Positions 1 to 8,912 of a DNA stretch of 64,000 nucleotides are shown in pieces; within the stretch, counting starts at the first letter, position 1, and the number at the start of each line of letters is the position of its first letter. Both the position numbers and the translations under genes were made by a program. The notes under the pieces are model-generated. The model saw nothing but the letters and a program-made list of their open reading frames with translations, made no database searches and was not told the origin of the DNA. Source of the DNA: Apilactobacillus apisilvae (GTDB taxonomy: Bacteria; Bacillota; Bacilli; Lactobacillales; Lactobacillaceae); assembly GCF_023380225.1 (NCBI RefSeq), contig NZ_CP093362.1:806001-870000 (forward strand). Reading direction: 5' to 3'.

Positions 1-549
1 GATACTAATATGATTAAATTAGTTGTTGAAAATTATAAAAAATATGATTTTGGTCCACTAGTTGTCGATCCAGTAATCGTTACCAAACATGGTAACATGT
101 TATTAAAAGAAGATGCATTGGCTACATTAATCGAAAAACTAGTGCCATTGGCAACTGTTATTACACCTAACTTCTATGAAGCTGAAAAATTAACCAATAA
201 AGAGATTAAGTCTGATAAAGATATAAAACAAGCTGCACAAGCATTAATTAAAATGGGCGCCAAAAATGTAATTATTAAAGGCAAACACATTGCTGGTGAA
301 ACTAAACAAGTAAAAGATTACGTACTGTTAGAGTCTGGCAAAGATTTTTGGATTGACGGCCCTTACTATGATACTACCCATAAAAATGGTACTGGTGATT
401 CACTATCTGCTGCCATTACCGCTGAAATTGCTAAAGGAACATCGATTGAAGATTCAATTAGAATTGCTGATGATTATGTAGATAAAGCCATTAAAAATGG
501 TATCGAAGTTGGTCACAAATTTGGTCCTATTAATCATTGGGCAGAATAG
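1..549 (+). CDS. thiD: Hydroxymethylpyrimidine/phosphomethylpyrimidine kinase (ThiD-like), 5' end missing
   Basis: The reading frame is open from base 1, so the gene begins outside the window; about 182 C-terminal residues are seen of the roughly 270 usual for the family. Visible hallmarks are the core VVDPVIVTKHGN, the strand-turn ATVITPNFYEAE and the C-terminal anion-hole segment NGTGDSLSAA, where the Asp is the presumed catalytic base of ribokinase-fold kinases. ThiD phosphorylates hydroxymethylpyrimidine (phosphate) in thiamine synthesis or salvage; close relatives phosphorylate pyridoxal, so the substrate is not certain. A strong terminator follows directly, and the next gene converges from the other strand. 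Confidence 0.85.
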   Translation, partial: DTNMIKLVVENYKKYDFGPLVVDPVIVTKHGNMLLKEDALATLIEKLVPLATVITPNFYEAEKLTNKEIKSDKDIKQAAQALIKMGAKNVIIKGKHIAGETKQVKDYVLLESGKDFWIDGPYYDTTHKNGTGDSLSAAITAEIAKGTSIEDSIRIADDYVDKAIKNGIEVGHKFGPINHWAE

Positions 550-563
550 ATAACACAAATAAT

Positions 564-592
564 AAAGGTCTCTTTTTCGGGAGACCTTTTTT
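564..592 (+). terminator. Rho-independent terminator after thiD
   Basis: Perfect 9-bp stem AAAGGTCTC / GAGACCTTT (564-572 with 581-589) followed by T residues. It lies 14 bases after the thiD stop and abuts the stop codon of the converging ABC transporter gene. Confidence 0.9.
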
Positions 593-2368
593 CTATTCAA
601 ATGATTTCGCCTGCAAATTATACAAATCTGCATAATATTTATTATTTTTCATAAGTTTGTCATGACTATCAAAACCAACAATTTTTCCAGATTTCAAAAC
701 TAATACCTCATCTGCTAACTTAACAGCTGACATTCTGTGAGTAATAAAGAAAACTGTTTTATTCTCTGTCATTTTGATAAAACTTTGATAAATATTAAAT
801 TCACTTCTAGGATCTAATGAAGCTGTGGGTTCATCTAAAATAATTATCTTAGAATCAGCCATAAAAGCTCTTGAAATTGCTAACTTTTGCCATTGCCCAC
901 CTGACAGATCAATTCCATTATCAAATTGTTTTCCTAACATTGTATTTAATGATAAATTTTTATTTTTAAAAGTTTCATAAAAATTACCATCCTGCATCGC
1001 ATTAATAATTGATTGTTTATCATTCAATTTTCTAATATTACCTAGTCCAACTGAATCCTTAATTGGTAAATAGAATTTTGAATAATCTTGGAAAACAGCA
1101 CTTAAATTTTTACGATAATCATCAATATTCATTTTGTTAATGTCTTTATTATTAATTTTAATATTCCCTTTAACAGGATCATAAAACCGCATTAATAATT
1201 TAACTAATGTTGATTTACCAGAACCATTTTCACCAACAATTGCGATTCTTTCACCTGATTTAACATTAAATGAAACGTCATTTAACGCTAGTTCATTTTG
1301 ACCAGGATAACTAAATGATAAATGATTATAATCAATAGATTTAAAATCATTTGGAAAAGCCAAAGTTCCTGAATAATCATTTTGTTCTTTAATGTTCATA
1401 AAATTAAAGTATTTTTTCATGTATAGTAACGTATCATACAAAAGGCTAGAATTTTCAATTAAAGCATAAACACTAGCAGTAGTTGCTGTTAAAGTTGAAA
1501 CAAAGACTAGAAAGCTTCCTGCAGAAATTTCATTATTTCTTATTTTTTGAATGATCCAAACTAGGCTAAAAACACTTAAGAATGCACTAATTAATAAAAA
1601 AATTAATGAATTCCACATTTGAGTTAAGCGAACCTTTTTCATTTTACTATGCATTTTTTGATAAACATTATGATATGAATCAATGAAAAAGTTAAAGAGT
1701 CCAAATAATCTAACCTCTTTTGCATCCTTTTGGGTTAACAGAGTTTCACTATAGTATTGAATTTTTCGTGCATCAGGACTTCTTGTTACCATAGTTTCAA
1801 AAGAATTTTGTTGAATATGATAACTAATAATACTTTGAGGAATAATTGATAACAATAAAATAAATGCAATAAAAATACTATAATTTGATAAAAGAATCAT
1901 CATTGATAAAATCGTAATAATCTCTCTAACCATGCTAATACCAAATACAATTAAATTAACTGGGCGCCACGAAGCTTCAGAGCTAACTAATTGTAAATTA
2001 TCGTAAAAATCTGCATTTTCAAATAGATTCAGGCCCTTAATATCTGCAGATTTTTTCATTAATTTAATATTAACAAAAGCGATTAACTTATCAGTTAAAA
2101 TACCCTGAAGTGATGTATTAATCGGAATTGTAGCAACCGATACAAAAAATGCAATTCCCCAAAATACAATCAATTCATTTGAAAAATTATGATGAAGCAA
2201 TCCATCCATCATAACTTGAGAAATTTTAATTAAAATTGAAGGAATCAAAGCTTGAATTGGAATTAAAATTAATAAAATAGAACTAGTGACTTTGGCAGCC
2301 TGCCAAAACAGCTTAAAGCTTTGCCAAAATATTTTTACATAATTAATTAACTTACTGATAAATATCAT
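593..2368 (-). CDS. ABC exporter, fused permease-ATPase, NisT/LanT-like
   Basis: 591 residues: an N-terminal membrane domain of about six helices (residues 15-320) and a C-terminal nucleotide-binding domain with Walker A GENGSGKST, signature LSGGQWQKLAISRA, Walker B IIILDEPTASLD and H-loop FITHRMS. The pattern FENADFYDNLQ...RPVNL before the third helix and the SGGQWQK signature resemble lanthipeptide exporters of the NisT type (from memory). There is no C39 peptidase domain, so it would not cleave a leader peptide. The start ATG follows the upstream stop TAG with no gap, so translation is probably coupled. No lanthionine synthetase or precursor peptide is seen nearby, so the substrate is unknown. 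Confidence 0.85.
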   Translation of the reverse strand: MIFISKLINYVKIFWQSFKLFWQAAKVTSSILLILIPIQALIPSILIKISQVMMDGLLHHNFSNELIVFWGIAFFVSVATIPINTSLQGILTDKLIAFVNIKLMKKSADIKGLNLFENADFYDNLQLVSSEASWRPVNLIVFGISMVREIITILSMMILLSNYSIFIAFILLLSIIPQSIISYHIQQNSFETMVTRSPDARKIQYYSETLLTQKDAKEVRLFGLFNFFIDSYHNVYQKMHSKMKKVRLTQMWNSLIFLLISAFLSVFSLVWIIQKIRNNEISAGSFLVFVSTLTATTASVYALIENSSLLYDTLLYMKKYFNFMNIKEQNDYSGTLAFPNDFKSIDYNHLSFSYPGQNELALNDVSFNVKSGERIAIVGENGSGKSTLVKLLMRFYDPVKGNIKINNKDINKMNIDDYRKNLSAVFQDYSKFYLPIKDSVGLGNIRKLNDKQSIINAMQDGNFYETFKNKNLSLNTMLGKQFDNGIDLSGGQWQKLAISRAFMADSKIIILDEPTASLDPRSEFNIYQSFIKMTENKTVFFITHRMSAVKLADEVLVLKSGKIVGFDSHDKLMKNNKYYADLYNLQAKSFE

Positions 2369-3013
2369 CTACTTCCAATTTACAGGTGAAACCCATTCTT
2401 TATATATATAATTTATTTCTTGATTATTCAAAGATTTTTTTAAACTTATATTGTACCTTTCCCTCATGTTTAAATCATCGTTAAATGAAAGTAACAGTTT
2501 ATTAAATGATGGAACTTTACATATTTCAAAGCTTAGTCCTTTTTCATCATATTCCATGACTTCTATAGAATCTTCCAAAGAATAATAGCAATCTTCATGA
2601 TCATTTACCTTAACAATTAATGCATTTATAGGCCTGCTAGGCATATAGCAACTTGTTCTATATTTACCGCCATCAGTTATTCTTTTAGATCTTAACGTAT
2701 TTATATAAACATTACCATAATATATAGGAACTTCTCCCTCAAATGTATTCTGAATAGAAAATGAAGAATTACAACCTAATCTATATATTGATCCAGTACT
2801 TGATCTAATTTCGATTCTAGAGTTATTATCAGTTCTAATTTCATAATTCAATCCAAGAATAGTTCCTGGATTAATATATTCAGCATTACCATCAGGATCA
2901 ATAGAAATAACGCTTCCAGAAGAAGCATAAGTTAAAACAAAATTACAAGTTTTAGGTAAATCACTTTGTGAATTTAATTGATATTCATGTGAATCAAATA
3001 GCGTACTTTTCAT
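2369..3013 (-). CDS. Hypothetical protein with FecR-like beta domain, partner of the ABC exporter
   Basis: 214 residues, no signal peptide and no membrane helix. Residues about 45-105 read like a FecR domain: a GTILGLNYEIRT segment, then SRIEIRSSTGSIYRLGCNSS and a closing VPIYYGNVYIN, matching the family pattern of a threshold sequence, a strand with 'dGs..rlg..S' and a G-V-strand. The rest is beta-rich and the C-terminus is polar. The RBS AGGAGTGG lies 6 bases before the ATG. It is the first gene of a two-gene unit whose stop abuts the exporter start. FecR domains usually sense or assemble at the envelope; without a transmembrane segment a role as cytosolic adaptor or exporter cargo is only a guess. 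Confidence 0.6.
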   Translation of the reverse strand: MKSTLFDSHEYQLNSQSDLPKTCNFVLTYASSGSVISIDPDGNAEYINPGTILGLNYEIRTDNNSRIEIRSSTGSIYRLGCNSSFSIQNTFEGEVPIYYGNVYINTLRSKRITDGGKYRTSCYMPSRPINALIVKVNDHEDCYYSLEDSIEVMEYDEKGLSFEICKVPSFNKLLLSFNDDLNMRERYNISLKKSLNNQEINYIYKEWVSPVNWK

Positions 3014-3037
3014 AATAAACCACTCCTAAATCGTATT

Positions 3038-3089
3038 AATTAACTAATGTTAATTGATATAATTATAAATCCAAATGAAAAAAAAGCAA
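3038..3089 (-). promoter_or_regulatory. Promoter and dyad upstream of the FecR-like gene
   Basis: On the minus strand a -35 TTGCTT (3084-3089) and a -10 TATAAT (3062-3067) are separated by 16 bases. Between the -10 and the RBS lies the dyad AATTAAC-N4-GTTAATT (3038-3055), placed where a repressor could block transcription. The operator role is inferred from symmetry and position only. Confidence 0.5.
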
Positions 3090-3127
3090 GCATATTTTAA
3101 TCTTTTTTTAATATCATTTTAATCTAA

Positions 3128-3304
3128 TTACCATTTATCTGGACTCCACATTCTACCATCTAGTTCATCTTGTGATTGTTGTAACCGCTTGGATTGTTCA
3201 GCAGCTAATGATTTAGTTTCTTCTAATAATGATAAAAGCTTAAAACTAGTTTCATCTTTTTTTAGGTCATCAATTTGTTGACTTAACCAATTATTAGTTT
3301 CCAT
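3128..3304 (-). CDS. 58-residue hypothetical protein, coupled to the upstream oxidoreductase
   Basis: The ORF begins METNNWLSQQIDDLKKD and ends RMWSPDKW. Its ATG overlaps the TAA of the oxidoreductase by one base (TAATG), with AGAGG 7 bases upstream inside the preceding gene. The protein is highly charged and almost entirely predicted helix (heptad-like L/I spacing from residue 6 to 48), with a short Trp-containing tail. No family is recognised. Support is the coupled start, the RBS and full occupancy of the gap; no homology search was possible. Confidence 0.55.
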   Translation of the reverse strand: METNNWLSQQIDDLKKDETSFKLLSLLEETKSLAAEQSKRLQQSQDELDGRMWSPDKW

Positions 3305-4008
3305 TATTCATCCTCTTCTTTCTTAATTAAATCTAGTTCCCACTTTATTTCATCTAACTGATCATAATTGTTCTTTAAATAATCAATGATAACTGCTAAT
3401 TTAGTTTGCTTTTCTGGACTTAATTGTTCTTTTAATTCTTCTAATTGTTCAAAGTACCATCTTTGCTTACTGCTAAAGCTATTGATGTCATCATTGGTTA
3501 AATAATTACGATAATCAACTAATAACTTACTTTTTTGAGCATTTGTCATGTAAGCAAATTGATCGACTGTAAATGGTTTGATGAAGTTCATCCCGGCTTT
3601 AAATGCCAAAGCTTGATATGGCTTTAATAGTTCATTAATGCTAAAGCCTTCGCTTCCACCGACCGTATAGTTTCTTAGTGGTTCTCCAATGGTAGTGATA
3701 ATTCCTAATTCTTTACCCTTTAATTTTCCATCTTCATTCGCATAAGTAAAACGTCTTGTAAAAACATCATCCTCATATTTCTTTAATAATGCCGGTGAAC
3801 TATACCAATACATCGGAAATTGAAATAAGATTCGATCATACTTAATTAACCTTTGTTGTTCTTGCTCAACATTAAATTGATAATTATCGGTTAAATGATC
3901 AAGGACTAAAAAGTCAACTGAGTCAATATCATTTTGGCATTGATTTAAGAAAGATTCAGTCATTGAATTATCATATTCTGGATGTGAAACAATTACTAAT
4001 GTTTTCAT
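3304..4008 (-). CDS. NAD(P)H-dependent oxidoreductase, flavodoxin-like fold
   Basis: 234 residues. The N-terminus MKTLVIVSHPEYDNSMT is the flavin-phosphate loop of the Flavodoxin_2 (NQO1/KefF-like) family; ILFQFPMYWYSSPALLKKY is the conserved flavin-contacting segment and GGSEGFS lies in the second flavin loop. The family reduces quinones, azo compounds or nitroaromatics by two-electron transfer from NAD(P)H. The C-terminal 55 residues are an added charged helical tail. RBS GGGAG precedes the ATG. The terminator of the opp operon separates it from oppA, so it probably has its own promoter. Confidence 0.85.
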   Translation of the reverse strand: MKTLVIVSHPEYDNSMTESFLNQCQNDIDSVDFLVLDHLTDNYQFNVEQEQQRLIKYDRILFQFPMYWYSSPALLKKYEDDVFTRRFTYANEDGKLKGKELGIITTIGEPLRNYTVGGSEGFSINELLKPYQALAFKAGMNFIKPFTVDQFAYMTNAQKSKLLVDYRNYLTNDDINSFSSKQRWYFEQLEELKEQLSPEKQTKLAVIIDYLKNNYDQLDEIKWELDLIKKEEDE

Positions 4009-4060
4009 GTTATTCGCTCCCTAAATATTACTTATAACAATAATTCTAAATGATTTATTA

Positions 4061-4104
4061 AAAAAATAACACTACCAAGAATTAACTTGGTAGTGTTATT
4101 TTTT
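4061..4104 (-). terminator. Terminator of the opp operon
   Basis: A very long perfect stem (4061-4079 with 4086-4104; core AACACTACCAAG / CTTGGTAGTGTT) with a 6-base loop and A/T runs at both ends, so it can end transcription in both directions. It lies 60 bases after the oppA stop. Confidence 0.9.
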
Positions 4105-4163
4105 TATTTTTATAGGAATAGATATATAAATTGGGGGATTCATAAACTAACCTATGTTATTAA

Positions 4164-5957
4164 CTATTCTGGATCAGAGTTGGTAAGTGATAAGTTACTC
4201 CAGAATTCAGTGTCTGTTGGTCTTGCATCATAGCCCTTTACACGCTTGTTAACAGGGGTCCATGATAATGACATTGTAACCGGAACATATGCAGCTTGAT
4301 TCTGCATATATGTTTGCCAATCTTTGAATTGTTGTGCACGGTAAGAATCATCCCATGATTTAGCATTGTTCATGTTATTCAATAATTCAGTATTCTTATC
4401 AGTTGCAAAGTGACCCATATTAAATGCTGCACCAGCACCAAATAAACCAGTAGGAGTTGGTTCAGAATTAGTTGAAAATCCTCCAGAGAATACATCAACT
4501 TCATTTTGTTTAGGTTTTTGTAAGATTGCATATAGTTTGTTCATATCCATTGGACGACCACTTGCATAGTTAACATTTAAGCCAACTTTACGCCATTGTT
4601 GTAAGTAGTAATTATCTTGAGCTTCACTAGCTGGAGTACCAGTCATAGTACCATAATTAATGGTAAGTGGTTTACCATTAGGTTGAACACGCCATTTACC
4701 TTGTTTCTTGTAACCAGCTTCGTCTAACAATTTATTAGCTTTGTCAACATTCAAAGTGTAACGTGGTGACTTAGAATTGTAGTAATTCTTGTAATATGGA
4801 GAAATTAAAGAATTTGGTTGCCATGCTAGTCCATTATTAAATTTCTTTCTTAAAGCGCCAATATCTAATGCATACATCATAGCTTGTCTTAACTTAAGAT
4901 TAGACATTTTAGAATTTTTATCCATAACATTAGTTTGAGTCTTAGTATCCATGTGACCTAAGTTAAAACCAATGTAACCAAAAGATGTTCCAACCGTTCC
5001 TACAGTTGTGTAATCACTTAATTGTTTTACCTTAGGATATTCAGTACTAATTCCACCGCTAATTGAAAAATCAAATTGTTTATCTTTAAGTGAACTATAG
5101 AAGTTATTTTCATTTACAACTTGGATTGTAATATTTTTAATTTGTGCCTTTTTACCATAGTAAAATTTATTAGGAACCCATGATGTTGATTCACCAGTTA
5201 CTTGTTTACTCAACTTGTATGGACCAGCAAAGATAGGATCTTTTCTAACTTGTGATGAAGAACCCAATTTAGCAATTGGAACATTCTTTTCATACTCGTA
5301 TGGTTCTGGTGATGACCACATAAATGAGTTACCACCAAATTTCAATGCTGGGGCAAATTTATTGTATTGAATCTTAACAACGTTACCCTTTTCGCCATCT
5401 GGCATGGTAATTCCTGAAATTGTCTTAGCTTTTCCAGAATGGAATGCTTCCATCCCATCAATTGCTTTCCAATCATCAGAATATTGTTGAGATGTTGTAT
5501 CAGGAGATGCAATTACTTCATATGCATATTCTACATCTTTTGCAGTCACTGGCATTCCATTAGACCACTTAGCATTTTTTCTTAATGTAATTGTAGCAGT
5601 TTTAGCTGATTTATCTAACTTAAGATTAGCCATTCCACCATCAACAATTTTATTATCAGCATCAGTTTTAAATAATGAAGATAAACCTGGTGAATAGACA
5701 TCTTGATCTTCACCATTAGTCATTAATGCAGGTGATGAAATTCCAGCAAATGGTGATGAATTATATTCGGCTACTTTTAGGGTTCCATTATTATATGTAG
5801 AGGAGCTCTTAGCAGTATTATTGTAAGCTGAATCCATCTTAACCGATGGTTTATATCCTGATTTAACTTCTGAATTATCGCTGTTTGAACATGCAGCAAG
5901 TGCTAATGCAGATGCCATTGTGAGTCCTGCAGCGACCCATTTCTTATATTTTTTCAT
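4164..5957 (-). CDS. oppA: Oligopeptide-binding lipoprotein OppA
   Basis: 597 residues from the ATG at 5957, preceded by GGAGG at ideal spacing; a longer frame reaches 5987 but has no RBS. A lipoprotein signal is clear: MKKYKKW, hydrophobic core, lipobox LAAC (Cys about residue 23), then a Ser/Asn/Asp-rich tether. The rest has the family-5 solute-binding layout (KNAKWSNGMPVTAKDVEYAY near 140; RQAMMYALD in the second lobe). It captures peptides outside the membrane and delivers them to OppB/OppC. It is last in the operon, after a 51-base gap that may allow separate control of the abundant binding protein. Confidence 0.93.
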   Translation of the reverse strand: MKKYKKWVAAGLTMASALALAACSNSDNSEVKSGYKPSVKMDSAYNNTAKSSSTYNNGTLKVAEYNSSPFAGISSPALMTNGEDQDVYSPGLSSLFKTDADNKIVDGGMANLKLDKSAKTATITLRKNAKWSNGMPVTAKDVEYAYEVIASPDTTSQQYSDDWKAIDGMEAFHSGKAKTISGITMPDGEKGNVVKIQYNKFAPALKFGGNSFMWSSPEPYEYEKNVPIAKLGSSSQVRKDPIFAGPYKLSKQVTGESTSWVPNKFYYGKKAQIKNITIQVVNENNFYSSLKDKQFDFSISGGISTEYPKVKQLSDYTTVGTVGTSFGYIGFNLGHMDTKTQTNVMDKNSKMSNLKLRQAMMYALDIGALRKKFNNGLAWQPNSLISPYYKNYYNSKSPRYTLNVDKANKLLDEAGYKKQGKWRVQPNGKPLTINYGTMTGTPASEAQDNYYLQQWRKVGLNVNYASGRPMDMNKLYAILQKPKQNEVDVFSGGFSTNSEPTPTGLFGAGAAFNMGHFATDKNTELLNNMNNAKSWDDSYRAQQFKDWQTYMQNQAAYVPVTMSLSWTPVNKRVKGYDARPTDTEFWSNLSLTNSDPE

Positions 5958-6038
5958 AGTAAATACCCTCCAATAACTTATAAACAACTAAAATCAAAAT
6001 TTGATAGCGCATCACCTTCTTAAAATTTAATAATTTAA

Positions 6039-6971
6039 TTACTTAGTGCTTCTTCTTTGAGTAGCATTAGTTGATCTTCTTAATACAGCACCAATATAAC
6101 TAATTGCTAAACATAGTAAGATAATTTCAATTGTAGCTGGTAACCATGTCCACCAATAAGTTGTGATATTATCAGCATCATTAGCATTCGCAATTAAAGT
6201 TCCTAATGATGGGGTTCCCACTGGTAATCCAAAACCTAAGTAGGAAAGTCCAGTTTCAACACCAATATTTTCAGCAAATGAAATGGTCGTATCAACAATA
6301 ATTAATGAAGAAACATTTGGCATAATTTGTTTAAAAATAATTTTCAATGTACTAGTTCCTGAAGCTTTAGATGCTTGAACATAGTCTTTATTCGACTCAG
6401 ATAAAGTCTGTGCTCTAATTAATCTAGAAGTTCCCATCCAATAAAACATTGATAAAAGCAGTGTCAAACTAATTACATTATAATGAGGAATAATATTTAC
6501 AATTTCAATAATGATCATAAAAGCTGGAATAATCATCATAAAATCATAAACTCTTTGCATTGCTAAATCAGTAATGCCTCCAAAATATCCCGAAATTAAA
6601 CCATAAGCGATTCCAAATGCTGAAGAAATAACTGTTAAACCAATTGCGATTAAAATAGAATTTCTAGAACCAACTACCATCTGTTTTGCAATGGATCTAC
6701 CACCAGCATCAGCACCTAACCAAAAGTCTGGGGTAAATGGTTTAGCAAAATAATTCATAATATTTGTCGACATCATACTTGATTGATTAATAAAGAAAGA
6801 TGCAATCATTACATATAATATAAAAGCAACTACTAGAATTAATGAAATCATGGCCATTTTATCTGATTTAAATTCATTAAACATTAGTTTAAAAGAAGAT
6901 GGTGTTGAATTAGCTCTAGCTTCAGCTTCTAACTTTTTTAAATCTTTATCATCAGCTTTGACATTTTGCAT
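6039..6971 (-). CDS. oppC: Oligopeptide ABC transporter permease OppC
   Basis: 310 residues with a cytosolic N-terminal stretch, the OppC_N helix (about 37-60), and five further helices. The EAA-type coupling loop is ASKASGTSTLKIIFKQIMPN, which contacts the ATPases. The segment FWLGADAGGRSIAKQMVVG is typical of OppC/DppC permeases. RBS AGGAGAG lies 7 bases before the ATG. It pairs with OppB to form the channel of the peptide importer. Confidence 0.93.
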   Translation of the reverse strand: MQNVKADDKDLKKLEAEARANSTPSSFKLMFNEFKSDKMAMISLILVVAFILYVMIASFFINQSSMMSTNIMNYFAKPFTPDFWLGADAGGRSIAKQMVVGSRNSILIAIGLTVISSAFGIAYGLISGYFGGITDLAMQRVYDFMMIIPAFMIIIEIVNIIPHYNVISLTLLLSMFYWMGTSRLIRAQTLSESNKDYVQASKASGTSTLKIIFKQIMPNVSSLIIVDTTISFAENIGVETGLSYLGFGLPVGTPSLGTLIANANDADNITTYWWTWLPATIEIILLCLAISYIGAVLRRSTNATQRRSTK

Positions 6972-6986
6972 TCAAATCTCTCCTTT

Positions 6987-7946
6987 CTATTCAACTCTAA
7001 TTCTTGGATCAATAACACTTAATGCTACATCTGATAATAATGTTCCAAGTAAACTAAGGAATCCATATAACAATACTAAAGCGGTCATTACTGTATAATC
7101 TCTAAAGTTAACAGCATTTAAGAATAATAATCCCATCCCAGGGTATGAGAAAATTTGTTCAGTGAACAATGAACCACCAAGCAATCCAGTAATCGAGTAG
7201 CCGGCAAATGCTGCAATTGGTAACATTGCATTTCTCATAATGTGATGTTTGTAAATGTTTTTCATTGAAACACCCTTAGCTTGTGCGGTTTTAACATAAT
7301 TAGAATTTTTAGCATCAATGACCCCTGATCTTAGATATTGGGTAATACTTGAAGTAGCAAATAATGCTCCTAAAGTAGCCGGCAATATCATATGGTAAAA
7401 CTTAGATAACAAGACTGGTAAAAATCCAGTTGCATTGGGTGAAACTGAACCACTAGTAGGGAAAAGATTTAAATCATAACCAAAAATCCAACCACCGATA
7501 ACTAAAACAACGAAGAAAGGAATTGACATAGTTGCATATGAATAAATTCTAACTAATGCATCTTGTAATTTACCTTCATGACGACCAGCATATAGTCCCA
7601 TTGGCAATCCAATAGCATAAGTCATAATCATCGTAAGTAATGCTAACCAGAAAGTATTAACAGCTCTTGAGCCAATAATTGCAGTTACAGGTTCTTGATA
7701 TTCATAACTATTACCTAAATCTCCATGGAATAAATGAACAACCCAGTTCCAATATTGTTGGTACCATGGATCATATAATCCATTAATTTTCATTAAATGA
7801 TGAATTTGCCCCATAGAAGCCTTTGGATTAATCGATCCAGTAAACGGGTCACCAGGGAGTTGCTTCGAAAGAATAAATACTAAAATACTCAAAATAATTA
7901 TTTCTGGAATCATAATTAATAATCTTCTAAGAATTGTTTTCCACAT
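6987..7946 (-). CDS. oppB: Oligopeptide ABC transporter permease OppB
   Basis: 319 residues, six predicted helices, with the N-terminal signature LPGDPFTGS and the EAA loop TAQAKGVSMKNIYKHHIMRN. The family half of the transmembrane pore pairs with OppC. Its start overlaps the last 20 bases of oppF, and the RBS GGAGGAGAGG lies inside the oppF 3' end, so the two genes are translationally linked. Confidence 0.93.
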   Translation of the reverse strand: MWKTILRRLLIMIPEIIILSILVFILSKQLPGDPFTGSINPKASMGQIHHLMKINGLYDPWYQQYWNWVVHLFHGDLGNSYEYQEPVTAIIGSRAVNTFWLALLTMIMTYAIGLPMGLYAGRHEGKLQDALVRIYSYATMSIPFFVVLVIGGWIFGYDLNLFPTSGSVSPNATGFLPVLLSKFYHMILPATLGALFATSSITQYLRSGVIDAKNSNYVKTAQAKGVSMKNIYKHHIMRNAMLPIAAFAGYSITGLLGGSLFTEQIFSYPGMGLLFLNAVNFRDYTVMTALVLLYGFLSLLGTLLSDVALSVIDPRIRVE

Positions 7947-8910
7947 TATCCTCTCCTCCTTTCTTCATTTCTTCTGGAATTGCTGCTAAATGGCTATCGG
8001 TAATTTGAATTAATGGTAGTGCATTTCCATCTTTATCATAAAACTTACTTTCATTATCTTTATAATATTTTTCTACTTCTAACCGCTTAGCACGATGTTC
8101 ATCACGTTTATTAACATCAGTTTCTGGAATTGAAGCTAATAATCGTTTTGTATAGATGTGCAGTGGATGATTGTAAATATCATCTTTAGTTCCAACTTCA
8201 ACAATTCTGCCCCTATTCATAATCGCAATATGATTACACATGTGCTTAACAACACCTAAATCATGTGAAATAAATAGGTATGAAATATCAAATTCTTTTT
8301 GAATTTTTTTCATAAAATTTAAGACCTGTGCTTGAACTGATAAATCTAATGCAGATACCGGTTCATCAGCAACCACTAATTTAGGATTAGTAGCAACTGC
8401 TCTAGCAACTCCAATTCTTTGACGTTGTCCACCAGAAAACTGATGTGGATATTTGTATAATGAATCAGGACCCAATCCAACAATTTCTAGTAACTTAATT
8501 ACTTTCATCTTAGTCTCTTCTTTGCTTAAATGATCGAAGTTATTAAGCGGTTCTGCAATAATGTCGTAAATACGTTTTTCAGGATTTAGACTTAATTCTG
8601 GATCTTGAAAAATCATTTGAATTTCACGATTATAATTAACTTTTTTTCTAGCGGAACGTTTGGTAACATCTAAGCCTTGAAAAGATACTGAACCTTTAGT
8701 TGCATCTTGCAGACCAACAATTACTTTCCCGGTCGTTGATTTACCAGAACCAGATTCACCAATCAAACCATAAGTGTCTCCTCTTCTAATAGTTAAAGAA
8801 ACGCCATCAACAGCTTTAACTTGATCAATAACACGATTCCAAAAACCACCACGAACTGGAAAATGAACCTTAAGATTTTTTACTTGTAACAAAACTGGAG
8901 TCTTTTTCAT
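7927..8910 (-). CDS. oppF: Oligopeptide ABC transporter ATPase OppF
   Basis: 327 residues. Walker A GESGSGKSTTGK, Q-loop IFQDPELSLNP, signature FSGGQRQRIGVARA and Walker B LVVADEPVSALD are intact. The C-terminal oligopeptide/dipeptide-transporter segment HPLHIYTKRLLASIP is present, followed by a charged tail. With OppD it makes the asymmetric ATPase pair that powers peptide uptake. It starts 2 bases after the oppD stop. Confidence 0.93.
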   Translation of the reverse strand: MKKTPVLLQVKNLKVHFPVRGGFWNRVIDQVKAVDGVSLTIRRGDTYGLIGESGSGKSTTGKVIVGLQDATKGSVSFQGLDVTKRSARKKVNYNREIQMIFQDPELSLNPEKRIYDIIAEPLNNFDHLSKEETKMKVIKLLEIVGLGPDSLYKYPHQFSGGQRQRIGVARAVATNPKLVVADEPVSALDLSVQAQVLNFMKKIQKEFDISYLFISHDLGVVKHMCNHIAIMNRGRIVEVGTKDDIYNHPLHIYTKRLLASIPETDVNKRDEHRAKRLEVEKYYKDNESKFYDKDGNALPLIQITDSHLAAIPEEMKKGGEDNVENNS

Positions 8911-8912
8911 AA

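Noticed and set aside
593..3013. Lanthipeptide gene cluster
   Set aside because: The exporter is NisT-like, but no LanB/LanC/LanM enzyme, precursor peptide or immunity gene is found beside it.
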